Shown here: positions 38,440 through 47,845 of the stretch, piece by piece
Layout: each line of letters begins with the position of its first letter
Numbering within the stretch: the stretch's first letter is position 1
Source of the DNA: Paenibacillus ginsengarvi
GTDB taxonomy: Bacteria > Bacillota > Bacilli > Paenibacillales > NBRC-103111
Direction: 5' to 3'
Length of the DNA stretch: 64,000 nucleotides
NCBI RefSeq assembly: GCF_003626695.1
Contig: NZ_RBAH01000011.1
Coordinates: forward strand, 124,001 to 188,000
The notes under the pieces: generated by a model
What the model saw: only the letters and a program-made list of their open reading frames with translations
What the model was told of the DNA's origin: nothing
Databases searched by the model: none
Made by a program: the position numbers and the translations under genes

Positions 38440-39996
38440 TTACCGGCGAATCCACGGGCTATTTTGTTTTTTCGCCCGTTTTTCCGGGGGCGTTCTGCGT
38501 TTTTTTGGTCTCAAGCTTACGGCCGCTTTTTCCTCGCGGGTTTTGTCCGAACGGGCCGGCTCTTGCGCCTTTACCACTGGCTGAAGCGTCAAGTCGCCCG
38601 TTCTTTCGTCGCGTCCGTCGCAGCCGCAATCTTCCTGCTGCATCAAAGCCGCGTGCGGAGAAAGCTCTGCCGGGTAAGCGGACGTCGGAAGCGCATAAGG
38701 CATTCCGTACATGTTCATCGGACTTACCCCGTGTCCTTGGCAGGGCAGGCATGGCCCGCCGGAAACGCCCATAACGGGGAATGGCTGATTCGGGAACATG
38801 GGCATCTGCTCGGCCGAGAACGGAGACACGGCACCCGGCCAATCCCAATCGGCGCAAGGTGCGGCGGCCGCTTGCGGGATCCCCGGGTATTGTTCATGCA
38901 TGGCGGGAAACTGCATCGCCGGCGATACTTGCGCCATCGGATGCATCTCAGGGCCATCAAACTTGGACGGTGCGTGCTCAGCCTCAGCCACGGGAAAATA
39001 AGGCATTGGCTGTGGCATTGGCTGATTCATAGGCTGCATCATAGACTGCACCATCGGCTGATTCATTGGCTGCTGCATCATAGGCTGCGCCATCGGTTGC
39101 ATCATCGGCGCCTGGGGCATCATCGGCCCGGGCCCGTGAAAATAAAAAGGTACCGGCGCAAGCGGCATCATCTCCTCCGACTTTCCCTTTCCCGGATGAT
39201 GCGGCTCAAACTGAGCAGGCTGCAGGCTGTATGGCTGGACGGCTTCGACGGCCGGCATTTGGAACGGCATAAACGGAAACTGGGTCTCGTGCTCTTTCGT
39301 CATCGGGCTCAGGAACGGATGCGGCATTTCCTTCTCGATCGGCATCTCCTTCGCTTCCGGCTTTTCCTTCGCGATCGGCGCTGTCGGCGCTTCTTGAATC
39401 GGAAGCAGCTCGGGCCCCTTTGGCGCCTCTTGAACCGGAAGCACTTCGGGCGCCTTCGGCGCTTCTTGCACCGGCTGGACCTCGACATGCTCAACATTTT
39501 CGTGAGCCTGTTCCACCACTTGGTTCACCACGTTTTCATGGACATTCTCTACAACCTGGTTTTCCACGTTCTCATGGTGTTCCGCCATCATGTTCTCGTA
39601 GGCGCCTTCAATAACAGGGTGCCCGCCATGATCGTGGGCCCCCTCCTCAGCCTCGTGCGCATGCAAATCCGGAATGTACACGATGTCGCCCGTCATAAGT
39701 ACGTTCGGGTTTTTCAAATGAGGATTGGCGTCGATGACCGCTTTGAGCGGCACGTTCCAGGCTTTCGCCAGCTTCCACAGCGAATCGCCCTGAACGACGA
39801 CATGCTTGTGCAGAATCGCGCCTGACGGGGGCGGCGTAACCGAGCCAGAGGACGGAATTTTAATTTTCATGCCTACGTCGATTTGGTTAGGATCGGCAAG
39901 CTGGCTATTAAACGATATTAGCTTTTGCAGCTCGATTCCGTACTTTTTGGCGATGTGAAAGAGCGTTTCTCCCTTTTTCACCAGATGGATTTTCAC
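38440..39996 (-). CDS. safA: SafA-like LysM spore-coat assembly protein
   Basis: 518 residues. Two LysM domains at about 2-48 (IHLVKKGETLFHIAKKYGI) and 64-110 (VVVQGDSLWKLAKAW), then low-complexity regions: repeated (P)VQEAPK units near 170-210 and a Met/Gln/Pro-rich tract near 300-350, and a basic C-terminus (RPKKRRTPPEKRAKK). SafA binds cortex peptidoglycan by LysM and nucleates the inner coat. Start is GTG at 39996 with GGAGG 10 bases away. Neighbours pheA and bofC support the name. The repeats differ from B. subtilis SafA, so the name is by type. Confidence 0.8.
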   Translation of the reverse strand: MKIHLVKKGETLFHIAKKYGIELQKLISFNSQLADPNQIDVGMKIKIPSSGSVTPPPSGAILHKHVVVQGDSLWKLAKAWNVPLKAVIDANPHLKNPNVLMTGDIVYIPDLHAHEAEEGAHDHGGHPVIEGAYENMMAEHHENVENQVVENVHENVVNQVVEQAHENVEHVEVQPVQEAPKAPEVLPVQEAPKGPELLPIQEAPTAPIAKEKPEAKEMPIEKEMPHPFLSPMTKEHETQFPFMPFQMPAVEAVQPYSLQPAQFEPHHPGKGKSEEMMPLAPVPFYFHGPGPMMPQAPMMQPMAQPMMQQPMNQPMVQSMMQPMNQPMPQPMPYFPVAEAEHAPSKFDGPEMHPMAQVSPAMQFPAMHEQYPGIPQAAAAPCADWDWPGAVSPFSAEQMPMFPNQPFPVMGVSGGPCLPCQGHGVSPMNMYGMPYALPTSAYPAELSPHAALMQQEDCGCDGRDERTGDLTLQPVVKAQEPARSDKTREEKAAVSLRPKKRRTPPEKRAKKQNSPWIRR

Positions 39997-40070
39997 CGGA
40001 CTGAAACCTCCCGTTGTCTTGAATAACAATACAGTCTATGCAGACAATGGGCGTTTGACATCAATGGGTG

Positions 40071-40107
40071 AAAAAAAAAGCCCGCCGGACGAAAGTCCCG
40101 GCAGGCA
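40071..40107 (-). terminator. terminator of pheA
   Basis: GCCTGCCGGGA/TCCGGCGGGC on the minus strand, loop CTTTCG, then nine T. Confidence 0.9.
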
Positions 40108-40139
40108 TAAAGAGCTGCGCCCCTTCAAGAGTCGAGTCT

Positions 40140-41009
40140 TTATTGCGGTTTGGTAAAGGAAAAAACCGGATAAGAGCCGAGCGTGCGCACCTGGCAGCCG
40201 ATCGCTTCGATCTCCTGTAAAGCTGCGGGAAGCAGAACCGTGTCGAGTGACATTTCAATATCCATATAAAAATAGTAGTTGCCCAGCTTTTTCTTCGTCG
40301 GCCGCGATTCAATTTTGGACAAATTGATGCGCCGCCATGCGAATGCAGACAACACCTGATGCAGCGCGCCCGGATAATCTTCCGGCAGCGTGACGAGAAT
40401 CGTCGTCTTCTGCTGCCCGTCTTGTCTAGGCGGCAACTTCTCCCGTCCAATCACGATAAACCGGGTGTAGTTGTTGTCGTGGTCGGTTATATTCTCGGCA
40501 AGCAGCTCCAGACCGTACAGCTCCGCAGAGGTGCGCGTCCCGATCGCGGCCATCCGGCTGTCCCCGGCTTCCTTGACGAGCCTCACTCCTTCGGCCGTGC
40601 TGCTCACATAGTCGAATTCGGCCTGAGGCAGATTGCTGCGCAAAAAGTCGTAACACTGCGCGATCGCGACATCCTTGGAAACGATCGTGCGTACGTCGGC
40701 ATAGGGCTCGGCCCCACCCAGCGCGGAGCGGATGCCGATCAGATTCTGGATCGACGGATACACCCACTCGGCCTGAACCGGCAGCGTCTGATCCTCCTCA
40801 ACGAGCAGATCGATATGATGCTTGACAGAGCCTTCGATCGTATTCTCGATCGGAACGACGCCGTATTCGACCGTCCCGGCCGCGGTTGCGGCGAACACGT
40901 CGGACATGAGCGCGTACGGGATGAACTCGTACGAGCCGTCCAAGAAAAAATAGCGGGCGGACTCATGGGACACGGTCCCTTCCGGCCCTAGGAAAGCGAT
41001 CCGTTTCAC
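40140..41009 (-). CDS. pheA: prephenate dehydratase
   Basis: 289 residues. Makes phenylpyruvate from prephenate. Begins KRIAFLGPEGTVSHESA, contains VPIENTIEGSV (about 68-78), and ends with an ACT domain (TTILVTLPEDYPGALHQVL and ESRPTKKKLGNYYFY) that senses phenylalanine. Start GTG at 41009 has AAGGAG at 10 bases. In B. subtilis pheA follows pheB; here the threonine genes and the sugar locus lie between them. Confidence 0.96.
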   Translation of the reverse strand: MKRIAFLGPEGTVSHESARYFFLDGSYEFIPYALMSDVFAATAAGTVEYGVVPIENTIEGSVKHHIDLLVEEDQTLPVQAEWVYPSIQNLIGIRSALGGAEPYADVRTIVSKDVAIAQCYDFLRSNLPQAEFDYVSSTAEGVRLVKEAGDSRMAAIGTRTSAELYGLELLAENITDHDNNYTRFIVIGREKLPPRQDGQQKTTILVTLPEDYPGALHQVLSAFAWRRINLSKIESRPTKKKLGNYYFYMDIEMSLDTVLLPAALQEIEAIGCQVRTLGSYPVFSFTKPQ

Positions 41010-41046
41010 GTGCGGCAAACTCCTTCTCGAATGATATCTTTTTGAG

Positions 41047-41075
41047 ATCGTATCATTATGGAAGAAGTATTGCAA
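41047..41075 (-). promoter_or_regulatory. promoter of pheA
   Basis: TTGCAA (41075-41070), 17 bases, TACGAT (41052-41047) on the minus strand. Confidence 0.6.
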
Positions 41076-41133
41076 TAAGTTCGCATTAATCAGCCGCGCA
41101 AAGCTTATCTTCTGCCGGACAAGCCTGCGTCCC

Positions 41134-42204
41134 TCAGGCAAACGCCGGGTTTTGTCGGAAGCATTCCTCCATCACCCGGATTTGCAGCCATACGCTCTCC
41201 GGCGTCACCGCCGGCGGCTTGCCTTCCGCAAGAGAAGTGTGCAGCGACTCGTAAAACGCGATTTGCGGTGCCGGGTAAGCCGGACCTACGGTTTTATTCC
41301 AGCCTCCCTCGTACCATTTCAGTTCCTCCTTGTCATAGAACGGCTTGCCGTCCGCGTCGCTCATCGGCGTTCGCTGCAACGTTTGCCGGGGCGCTTCCTC
41401 CGGCTTGAAATATTTCCATGTCGTTTCGGTCAGCGACGCTCGCAGGCTGCCGTTCGTCCCCTGGATCAAATAATAATTGGAGCCGGCGTACGCGCAGCAG
41501 CTCGATATTTCCAGATCGACCGTCGGCAGCCCGGAGCCGGCCATCATTAGCTTGCAATAATCCTCCGCGTCGCCGAAGCTGTTCGCCCTATCCATCCGGC
41601 ACAGCAGGGCGGCGGGCATCCGGTCGGCGCCCAGAAATTGCAGCGCCTGATCGAGAAAATGGGCGCCGGTGTTCAGCAAATTGCCGCCATTGTATTCCTT
41701 CAGCGTCTGCCAATCCCAACGGCGCGAAAACTGGTTGACGGTCAGTCCGATTTGCACGATGCGCCCCAATACGCCGGAATCGAGGCATTTGCGGATTTCC
41801 AGAAACAAAGGATTGAAGCGCCATTGCTGGAAAATCGTCAGCAGCGTTCCCGCCTTGTCGCGGGCCGCGATCAAGGCGTCGACCTCCTTCGACCGGCGGG
41901 CGAGCGGCTTCTCGCACAGCACGTTGAAGCCCGCCTCCAGCAGTTCGAGCGAGACGGGAACATGCAGATGGCTCGGCGTCGCGTTGACGATCAGGTCCAG
42001 ATCGTCCCGCTTCATCATCTCACGGTAATCGGCGTAGGACGCGCAGCCGTAGTCGCTCTCGGCCGCGCGCCGGCGCTGCTCCAGCTCGTCGGAGACGGCC
42101 GCGATCACATACCGCTCCGGCAGCCTGCGGAGCGTCTCGGCGTGAATGTTCCGGCCGCTGCGGCCCTGCCCGATAATGCCCACCTTCAGAATCGGTCCGC
42201 TCAT
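41134..42204 (-). CDS. Gfo/Idh/MocA family oxidoreductase (second of pair)
   Basis: 356 residues. N-terminal NAD(P) motif GIIGQGRSGRN (about 8-18), CEKPLARRS (about 96-104, catalytic lysine), and a C-terminal sheet with GGNLLNTGAHFLDQ (about 178-191, the His of this family). Such enzymes oxidise or isomerise sugar carbons with a nicotinamide cofactor. Its ATG overlaps the preceding oxidoreductase stop (ATGA), so the two are coupled. No ribosome site of its own is obvious. Substrate unknown. Confidence 0.9.
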   Translation of the reverse strand: MSGPILKVGIIGQGRSGRNIHAETLRRLPERYVIAAVSDELEQRRRAAESDYGCASYADYREMMKRDDLDLIVNATPSHLHVPVSLELLEAGFNVLCEKPLARRSKEVDALIAARDKAGTLLTIFQQWRFNPLFLEIRKCLDSGVLGRIVQIGLTVNQFSRRWDWQTLKEYNGGNLLNTGAHFLDQALQFLGADRMPAALLCRMDRANSFGDAEDYCKLMMAGSGLPTVDLEISSCCAYAGSNYYLIQGTNGSLRASLTETTWKYFKPEEAPRQTLQRTPMSDADGKPFYDKEELKWYEGGWNKTVGPAYPAPQIAFYESLHTSLAEGKPPAVTPESVWLQIRVMEECFRQNPAFA

Positions 42205-43163
42205 GACGCTTCACCCGCCTTGCTTGCGGTCTTGTCCAAATAAACGGTTCGGCCGGTTTTGCGGCTTTCGTTGGCCGCCTCCAAAAAGCGGATCACCTCA
42301 AGCGTCTCCGAAGCGGGTAGCGGCGGAACGCCCGTGCGGAACATGTCCAGGATCACTTCAAGCAGGCTGGCGTATTTCGGCTTCGGGTCCGACTGGGCGT
42401 ACACCCAATCGATGCCCTTTTCCCGGTGAATCGCTACGCCAAACGATCCGTTCCCTTTGCGGTTGCCGCGAATGACGCCGATCCGGCCGTCGCTCCACAG
42501 CCCCGCCGCCACATCGTGATCGTCCGAGGTGACGGCCGTCACCTGCACGCAGCCTTCCCCCATCACCGCATACAGCATCTCGGCGGCGTGAATACCGTAC
42601 CAGAACAACCCCGGCTGCGTAGGCTCCAGCGCCATCGGTCCGCAGGCGTCCGCCCCGATCACCGGGCTTTTGCCCCCACTCCCGATCGCGTCTTGCAGCG
42701 CTTTGGCGTAACGCAGCGACGAAGCGCTCATCAGCGGAACCCGGTGCGCCTCCGCCAAGCGGACGATTTCGCGGGCATCCGCCGAGCTGACCGCAAACGG
42801 CTTGTCGATAAAAACCGGCTTGCCGTAACCGGCGATGCGGCGAAATTGAGGCAAATGGACACGCCCGTCGACCGAGTGGAGCAGCACCGCGTCGCTCGCC
42901 TCGGCCACCTCCTCCGGGCTGTCGACAATGCGGACGCCATACTCCTCCCGCAGTGTCGCCGTATACTCGGACACTTTGGAAATGCTGGACGGGAAATCGG
43001 GAGAGCCCCCCGGGTAGGCCGCCACGACCTTGCCCCCGGGCACATGCCACGGGTCGTTTTTGTCATGCAAAAGCTTCATAAACGCCAATACGTGGGACGT
43101 ATCGAGGCCGATCATACCGATGTTCAAAACTTGCCGGGATTGCCCGACTTCCGGAGCCGTCAT
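42201..43163 (-). CDS. Gfo/Idh/MocA family oxidoreductase (first of pair)
   Basis: 320 residues. The dinucleotide motif is unusual (GMIGLDTSHV, about 18-27), with FIDKPFA (about 114-120) replacing EKP. A conserved C-terminal pattern LFWYGIHAAEMLY (about 189-201) supplies the likely active-site His. The ATG at 43163 is preceded by AAGGGTG; the 54 extra codons of the longer frame look non-coding. It lies 188 bases downstream of the GH31-AraC gene, same strand, so the three probably form one operon. Substrate unknown, probably a sugar or derivative. Confidence 0.87.
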   Translation of the reverse strand: MTAPEVGQSRQVLNIGMIGLDTSHVLAFMKLLHDKNDPWHVPGGKVVAAYPGGSPDFPSSISKVSEYTATLREEYGVRIVDSPEEVAEASDAVLLHSVDGRVHLPQFRRIAGYGKPVFIDKPFAVSSADAREIVRLAEAHRVPLMSASSLRYAKALQDAIGSGGKSPVIGADACGPMALEPTQPGLFWYGIHAAEMLYAVMGEGCVQVTAVTSDDHDVAAGLWSDGRIGVIRGNRKGNGSFGVAIHREKGIDWVYAQSDPKPKYASLLEVILDMFRTGVPPLPASETLEVIRFLEAANESRKTGRTVYLDKTASKAGEAS

Positions 43164-43351
43164 ATTCGTCACCCTTTGCTGAAAATTGTCCGTTTGGGAC
43201 CGGCCGGCGCAACGCGGGTTTGCCCGGTTTTCGCCGGCCACGTACAGAATAGCAAACGGCGGGACGGGGATACAGACGACACTGATGACGGTTTGCTGGA
43301 TTCTCATGCCGGTTTTTGCCGGCATACCGGATTATGATGACAATGTCCTTG

Positions 43352-46258
43352 TCATCTGCGCAGCTCCACCGGCGGAACGCCCCAATATTTCCGGAACACG
43401 CGCGAAAAATAGCTAACATCCTTAAAGCCGGTTTTCGCGGCGGCTTCGTACACCTTCAGCCCGTTTTCCAGCAACGTTTTGCCGAGCTCCATTTTCAGCT
43501 TCCAGACGTATTCGGAAAACGGCTGTCCGACCTCGCGTTTGAACAGGCGGCTCAAATGGGACGGGTGCACGTGCAGCCGCTCCGCCACCTCGTTCAAGGA
43601 CAGCGCCTGGTCGAGCTCTCGCTCCAGCATTTGCAGAACTTCGCGGATGAGCGGATGCTCCGCGGACCCGGACAGCCGGTGCACGTAACCGACCAGATGA
43701 TCGGCCAACGTTTCCAGCAGCGCGAGTCCCTGCTTCTGATCGGCGATCGCTTGCACATTGAACATGGCGGTGTAATCCGCGCCGAACACGTCGGCCGCCG
43801 GCCAGCCGTTTTGCGAGGCTTGTCGGGCGAGCAGCAGGCAGCCTTCGAGCAGATGCATACGCCATTCATCGCCGGCGGAAGCCGCTTGCCCGGACCGGCT
43901 TGTCCACCACTGCCGCAAGGCGTCCGCGGCTTCGGCGCGCCGGCCGGCTTGCCACGCCGCCTCCAGCCGCTTCTCGAACTGCTCGGCGGAGGCGGCTTTT
44001 CTTTCCGTCGGCGGCTTCGCCCGTTTGCTCGCCGCAGCGGGGACGGCCGGCGGCAGCAGCGCCTCCACGCAAAGCTGCGCTTCGCCCTCCTCCGCCGCTT
44101 CGATCAACAGCCGCACCGTGCCGCGCATCCGGTCGAACTGCCAGCCCGGCGCCGTATCCGGCTTCGGGCGTTTCGGCCGCTCCGGCAGCCGAACCCCGTT
44201 CAACGAAAGCCGGGACGGCTTGTCCCGCACGCGCACGATTAGCTCGTAGTCGCGTTTGGCCGGCATGCCCACATACGTGCCGCAACGCGGTTCGATCCGC
44301 ACCTTCACATATTCGGCGGTTTCCTCGCAATGAATGACGGTCGCCGCAACCTCGCCTTTCTTGTACCCGAACGTCACGCCGTCATCCTCGTACATCGTAA
44401 ATTCACTGCTTCCGTGCGGATAAATATCGAGCGCGACGAGGGTAACCGGTGACTGCCCCACATAGTCCGTGTCCGGCCACATCGGGAGAATCGCTCCGCC
44501 GCGGACAAACAGCGGTCCACCCGCGCCGGCCGGCAGCCGGCAATCGAGCCGCTTCGGCCCTTCGTGCGTTTCCCCGGTCCAATAATCGAACCAGCGGCCG
44601 GCCGGCAAATAGACGCAATCGGTATAAACGCCGACGAGCATAGACGGCCCGAGCATATATTGATGCAGCAAATCGTCGCATGTCGGATCGTCGGGAAAAT
44701 GCAGCGGCATCGCCCGCAAAATCGGCATTCCCGTTCGCGCGGCGACATGGGCCGCGGAATAAATATAGGGCAGCAGCCGGTAGCGCAGGCGGGCGTAAGC
44801 TTTGAACAGTTCCCGCACGCCGTCCTCCAAAAAAGCGGGATGACGGAAATAAGCCCAACTGTTGATTTGCGACCAAGGCTGCAAAAAACCGAAATGAATG
44901 CCCTCCTTCGTATGAATGAACATGTCGCAGGTCGTATGGACGTGTCCGCTCATGCCATGATTGAGCATGGAGACAAGCGCCTCCCTATCGTTGCCCGACT
45001 GCCCCGCACACGTCGCCGCATATCGCTGAATGCCGGTATATCCGGCAATCGTATACAGCATCGGCCGTTTTCCCGTTTGCTCCGCAAACCCGTCAAACAT
45101 CTGCTTGGCCAGCAGGACAGGGTATAAATTGTGCATGTCCGCATCGCGCATCCCGTTGGCCCACTGCCGGTCGGGATGTCTTTGCAACTGCCGGCTGCCG
45201 ATTAATTTGAAGGAAGCGACCCCTTGCTCGACAAACGGCCGCAAATGCGCGTACCACGGCTCCGGCGCTTCCCCGTCTTCACGCCCCCCGTCGCGGAGCC
45301 TGTATTCTTCGTACGCGCTCAGGTCGTAATCGCAATACAGCAGCAAGTTGAGCTTGAAACCGTGGCTTTGCAGCGCCCCGATAAACGTATGCGGACCTGT
45401 CGATATCGATTTGGGCATATAGAACCTGTCGGGATGCCACGCTTTCTCCGTGGAATGATCGTAGCGCCGCTCCATCCATCCGCCGGCCAGCCCCATCATA
45501 TCGCAAGGGATGCCCTCCAGCCGGAAGCGAAGGGCGTCGTCGACCACCTCCCGGGCGTTCAGTGTGTCGTGGCCAATAAAGGTCAGGCCGTATGCCCAGA
45601 TCGGCAGTAGCGCCGGTTTGCCGGCGATTTCCGTATAGCCGTCCAACAGCTCGCCGAACCCGTTTCCGGCAAACAAATAACAATCGAGCCGCCCCGTCTG
45701 CCCTTCGACAAGCAGCCGGTCGCTTTCCGCAGCGCCCAGATCGAACGTATGCCTGTGCGTCGTATTCGTCAGAAGCGCCCAACCCCGGCTGCTCATCACA
45801 AACGGAATCGGCACGTAAGCGGAAATGTTCGTCACCCGCATCTCCGCCCGCGTTCCCCGCTTTTGCAGCCGTTCCCGGGTTACGTCCCCGAGCCCGTACA
45901 AGTTTTCCTCCGCGGCGAGCGCGAATCGCGCCCGGAAGCCTCCACCCGACGGCCCGCAGCGGAACGGCTCCGCCGTGCGGGTCAGCTCCGTCCCGGCGGC
46001 GTCCCGCAGCCGCATATTCCCGTCGCGCAGATCGACCGCCAAAATCGCCTTTCCGCCATCCAACTCGACCGTATCGCGGGAACGCCGGACCGCACACCGC
46101 ATCTCGCCGCCGGGATCGCGCAAAATGCCGTAACGGTTCAAGGGCGACTCGGCGAACGTCCCGTCGTCGCTCAGCCGGACGCGAAACGCGCCGGCGGCCG
46201 CAAGGTCTACACGCATCCACCCGCCGCCCGCCAATTCGAATTGCAGCGATGTGCCCAT
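43352..46258 (-). CDS. GH31-type protein fused to an AraC DNA-binding domain, catalytic Asp residues missing
   Basis: 968 residues. Residues about 1-200 form the GH31 N-terminal sandwich; about 210-490 a TIM barrel (LPIWAYGLTFIGHD, GIQRYAATCAGQ); about 490-690 the C-terminal sandwiches (LRYRLLPYIYSAAH, GRWFDYWTGETHEG). After a linker, the last 110 residues are an AraC double helix-turn-helix (SLNEVAERLHVHPSHLSRLF; VYEAAAKTGFKDVSYFSRVF). By eye the nucleophile site reads FKLIGSR, Ile353 replacing Asp of the usual FKTDFGE. The acid/base site reads TCAGQS, Gln420 replacing Asp of WTGDN. So it is probably a sugar-binding regulator, not an enzyme. Start at ATG 46258 (GGAG 8 bases before); an ATG at 46288 lacks a ribosome site. 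Heads the operon with two oxidoreductases. Confidence 0.85.
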   Translation of the reverse strand: MGTSLQFELAGGGWMRVDLAAAGAFRVRLSDDGTFAESPLNRYGILRDPGGEMRCAVRRSRDTVELDGGKAILAVDLRDGNMRLRDAAGTELTRTAEPFRCGPSGGGFRARFALAAEENLYGLGDVTRERLQKRGTRAEMRVTNISAYVPIPFVMSSRGWALLTNTTHRHTFDLGAAESDRLLVEGQTGRLDCYLFAGNGFGELLDGYTEIAGKPALLPIWAYGLTFIGHDTLNAREVVDDALRFRLEGIPCDMMGLAGGWMERRYDHSTEKAWHPDRFYMPKSISTGPHTFIGALQSHGFKLNLLLYCDYDLSAYEEYRLRDGGREDGEAPEPWYAHLRPFVEQGVASFKLIGSRQLQRHPDRQWANGMRDADMHNLYPVLLAKQMFDGFAEQTGKRPMLYTIAGYTGIQRYAATCAGQSGNDREALVSMLNHGMSGHVHTTCDMFIHTKEGIHFGFLQPWSQINSWAYFRHPAFLEDGVRELFKAYARLRYRLLPYIYSAAHVAARTGMPILRAMPLHFPDDPTCDDLLHQYMLGPSMLVGVYTDCVYLPAGRWFDYWTGETHEGPKRLDCRLPAGAGGPLFVRGGAILPMWPDTDYVGQSPVTLVALDIYPHGSSEFTMYEDDGVTFGYKKGEVAATVIHCEETAEYVKVRIEPRCGTYVGMPAKRDYELIVRVRDKPSRLSLNGVRLPERPKRPKPDTAPGWQFDRMRGTVRLLIEAAEEGEAQLCVEALLPPAVPAAASKRAKPPTERKAASAEQFEKRLEAAWQAGRRAEAADALRQWWTSRSGQAASAGDEWRMHLLEGCLLLARQASQNGWPAADVFGADYTAMFNVQAIADQKQGLALLETLADHLVGYVHRLSGSAEHPLIREVLQMLERELDQALSLNEVAERLHVHPSHLSRLFKREVGQPFSEYVWKLKMELGKTLLENGLKVYEAAAKTGFKDVSYFSRVFRKYWGVPPVELRR

Positions 46259-46357
46259 CTCCTCCACTCCATCAGTCCCCCCCGCCATCGATTCTGTTTG
46301 TATACTGCTTTACCCGCATCATACCATAACCGCCAAGGCTCGATCATCAAAATACAT

Positions 46358-46367
46358 GAAGCGCTTC
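46358..46367. promoter_or_regulatory. perfect palindrome between divergent genes, cre-like
   Basis: GAAGCGCTTC lies in the 213-base gap between the GH31-AraC gene and the binding-protein gene. Its core resembles a CcpA cre site but the flanking TG is one base off. It could equally be an operator for the AraC domain. A TATACT at 46434-46439 may be the -10 for the rightward gene. Confidence 0.4.
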
Positions 46368-46471
46368 CAACTTGGTCATCCCAGTGCATGACATGCGCAT
46401 AAACCTCCCCTGTTTTCCCCGCCGGGCCGCTTTTATACTGTAAACAAATCCAAATCAGAGGAGGTATACCG

Positions 46472-47809
46472 ATGCGAAAAAGAGGGGTCATGGCTTTGGT
46501 CCTTTTGCCACTCGCCGCCATGCTTGGCGCATGTTCGCAAACGAACGGAGCGACGACGGACAGCAGCGGCGCGCAAACTGCGGAATCCGCTCCTGCCGTC
46601 GGGAAGAAGGAGCCGGTCGAGCTGATCTTTTATTACCCGTCCGGCAACGACTGGACACCGGATACATTTATGAGCACGTTCGGGGAGCCGATCAAGAAGA
46701 AATTTCCGCATATTACCCCCGTATTCATGCAATACGGGAGAGGAACGAGCTTGCCCGAGCTGCTAGCCGCCGGTCAACGGATCGACGTCTATTTCGGATC
46801 GCCGGGGGCCACGCGAAATCTGGAAGACAGCAAGTTGCAATACGATATTCTCCCGCTTATCCAAAAATACAAATACGACCTGAATCGGTTGAATCCGGGA
46901 CTTGTAAGCGTAGCCAAAGCGTTGGCGCACGGCGGTATGAACAGTCTGCCCGTATTTGTTCCTCCGTCGGCGATTTACTACAACAAAGATATTTTCGATA
47001 AATTCGGAGTCGCCTACCCGAAGGACAACATGACCTGGGACGACCTGTACGAAATCAGCAAAAAGCTGACGCGCACGGAGAGCGGCATGCCTTATCTCGG
47101 CTTGACCGCTCCGGTCGGCACGTTGATTCCGCTGAACCCGCTTTCCCTGCCGCTGGTCGACCCGGCGAGCGAGAAGGCGAACTTTCAAACGGATGCATGG
47201 AAGTCGTTCATTACGAATTTTTCCCGGAATTTTACGCTTTCGGGCTACGACAACGATCTGAAAGCACTTGATGTCGGACGCCAGCGGGACTTCTTCTTCA
47301 AGGAGCAGCGCGCGGCCATGTGGATCTCCCTGACGAACCTGCACAAGCAGCCGGAAATTACGAGAGCGCTCAACTGGGACATCGCCGCCCTCCCTACGTT
47401 CAAGGAAGCGCCCGGCGTCGGTCCCCAGGCGTATCCGACCTTGTTCAGCATAATGCCCTTGACGACCCACCCCGACGACGCGTTCGAGGCGATCGCTTAT
47501 TTGACATCGGACGAGTTTCAGATGCAGCAGTCCCGGGCCGGCACCCTATTGCCCGCTCTGAAAGACCCGTCGTTCCTTCAGGCGTTCAGCCAGGATTCGG
47601 TGCTGTACAAAGGCAAAAACGTAAAATCGCTAGTCCCGGCCAAATACGCGGACTCGATTCCGTTCACCCCCTATAACGGCTTCGGGCAAACCGGACTGCT
47701 CACCGCGACGATCGATTATGTGATCAAGCAAAAAGATATCAACACGGCGCTGCGCGAAGCGACGGATTTTACCAATCAAAGCATTCAAACGGCCAAGGCG
47801 GGGAAATAA
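46472..47809 (+). CDS. ABC-type sugar substrate-binding lipoprotein, no permease nearby
   Basis: 445 residues. Lipoprotein signal with lipobox LGAC (Cys21). Family 1 solute-binding fold: IYYNKDIFDKFGVAYPKDN (about 168-186), MTWDDLYEISKKLT, and a C-terminal tail NTALREATDFTNQSI. GAGGAGG lies 7 bases before the ATG. Followed after 36 bases by the beta-helix gene. No permease or ATPase gene lies within reach, so it must pair with a remote transporter or act as a binding or sensing protein. Paralogous to those at 7673 (broken) and 59493. Confidence 0.88.
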   Translation: MRKRGVMALVLLPLAAMLGACSQTNGATTDSSGAQTAESAPAVGKKEPVELIFYYPSGNDWTPDTFMSTFGEPIKKKFPHITPVFMQYGRGTSLPELLAAGQRIDVYFGSPGATRNLEDSKLQYDILPLIQKYKYDLNRLNPGLVSVAKALAHGGMNSLPVFVPPSAIYYNKDIFDKFGVAYPKDNMTWDDLYEISKKLTRTESGMPYLGLTAPVGTLIPLNPLSLPLVDPASEKANFQTDAWKSFITNFSRNFTLSGYDNDLKALDVGRQRDFFFKEQRAAMWISLTNLHKQPEITRALNWDIAALPTFKEAPGVGPQAYPTLFSIMPLTTHPDDAFEAIAYLTSDEFQMQQSRAGTLLPALKDPSFLQAFSQDSVLYKGKNVKSLVPAKYADSIPFTPYNGFGQTGLLTATIDYVIKQKDINTALREATDFTNQSIQTAKAGK

Positions 47810-47845
47810 CCGCTCATCTTAAAAAATGAAACGGAGTGAATAATC

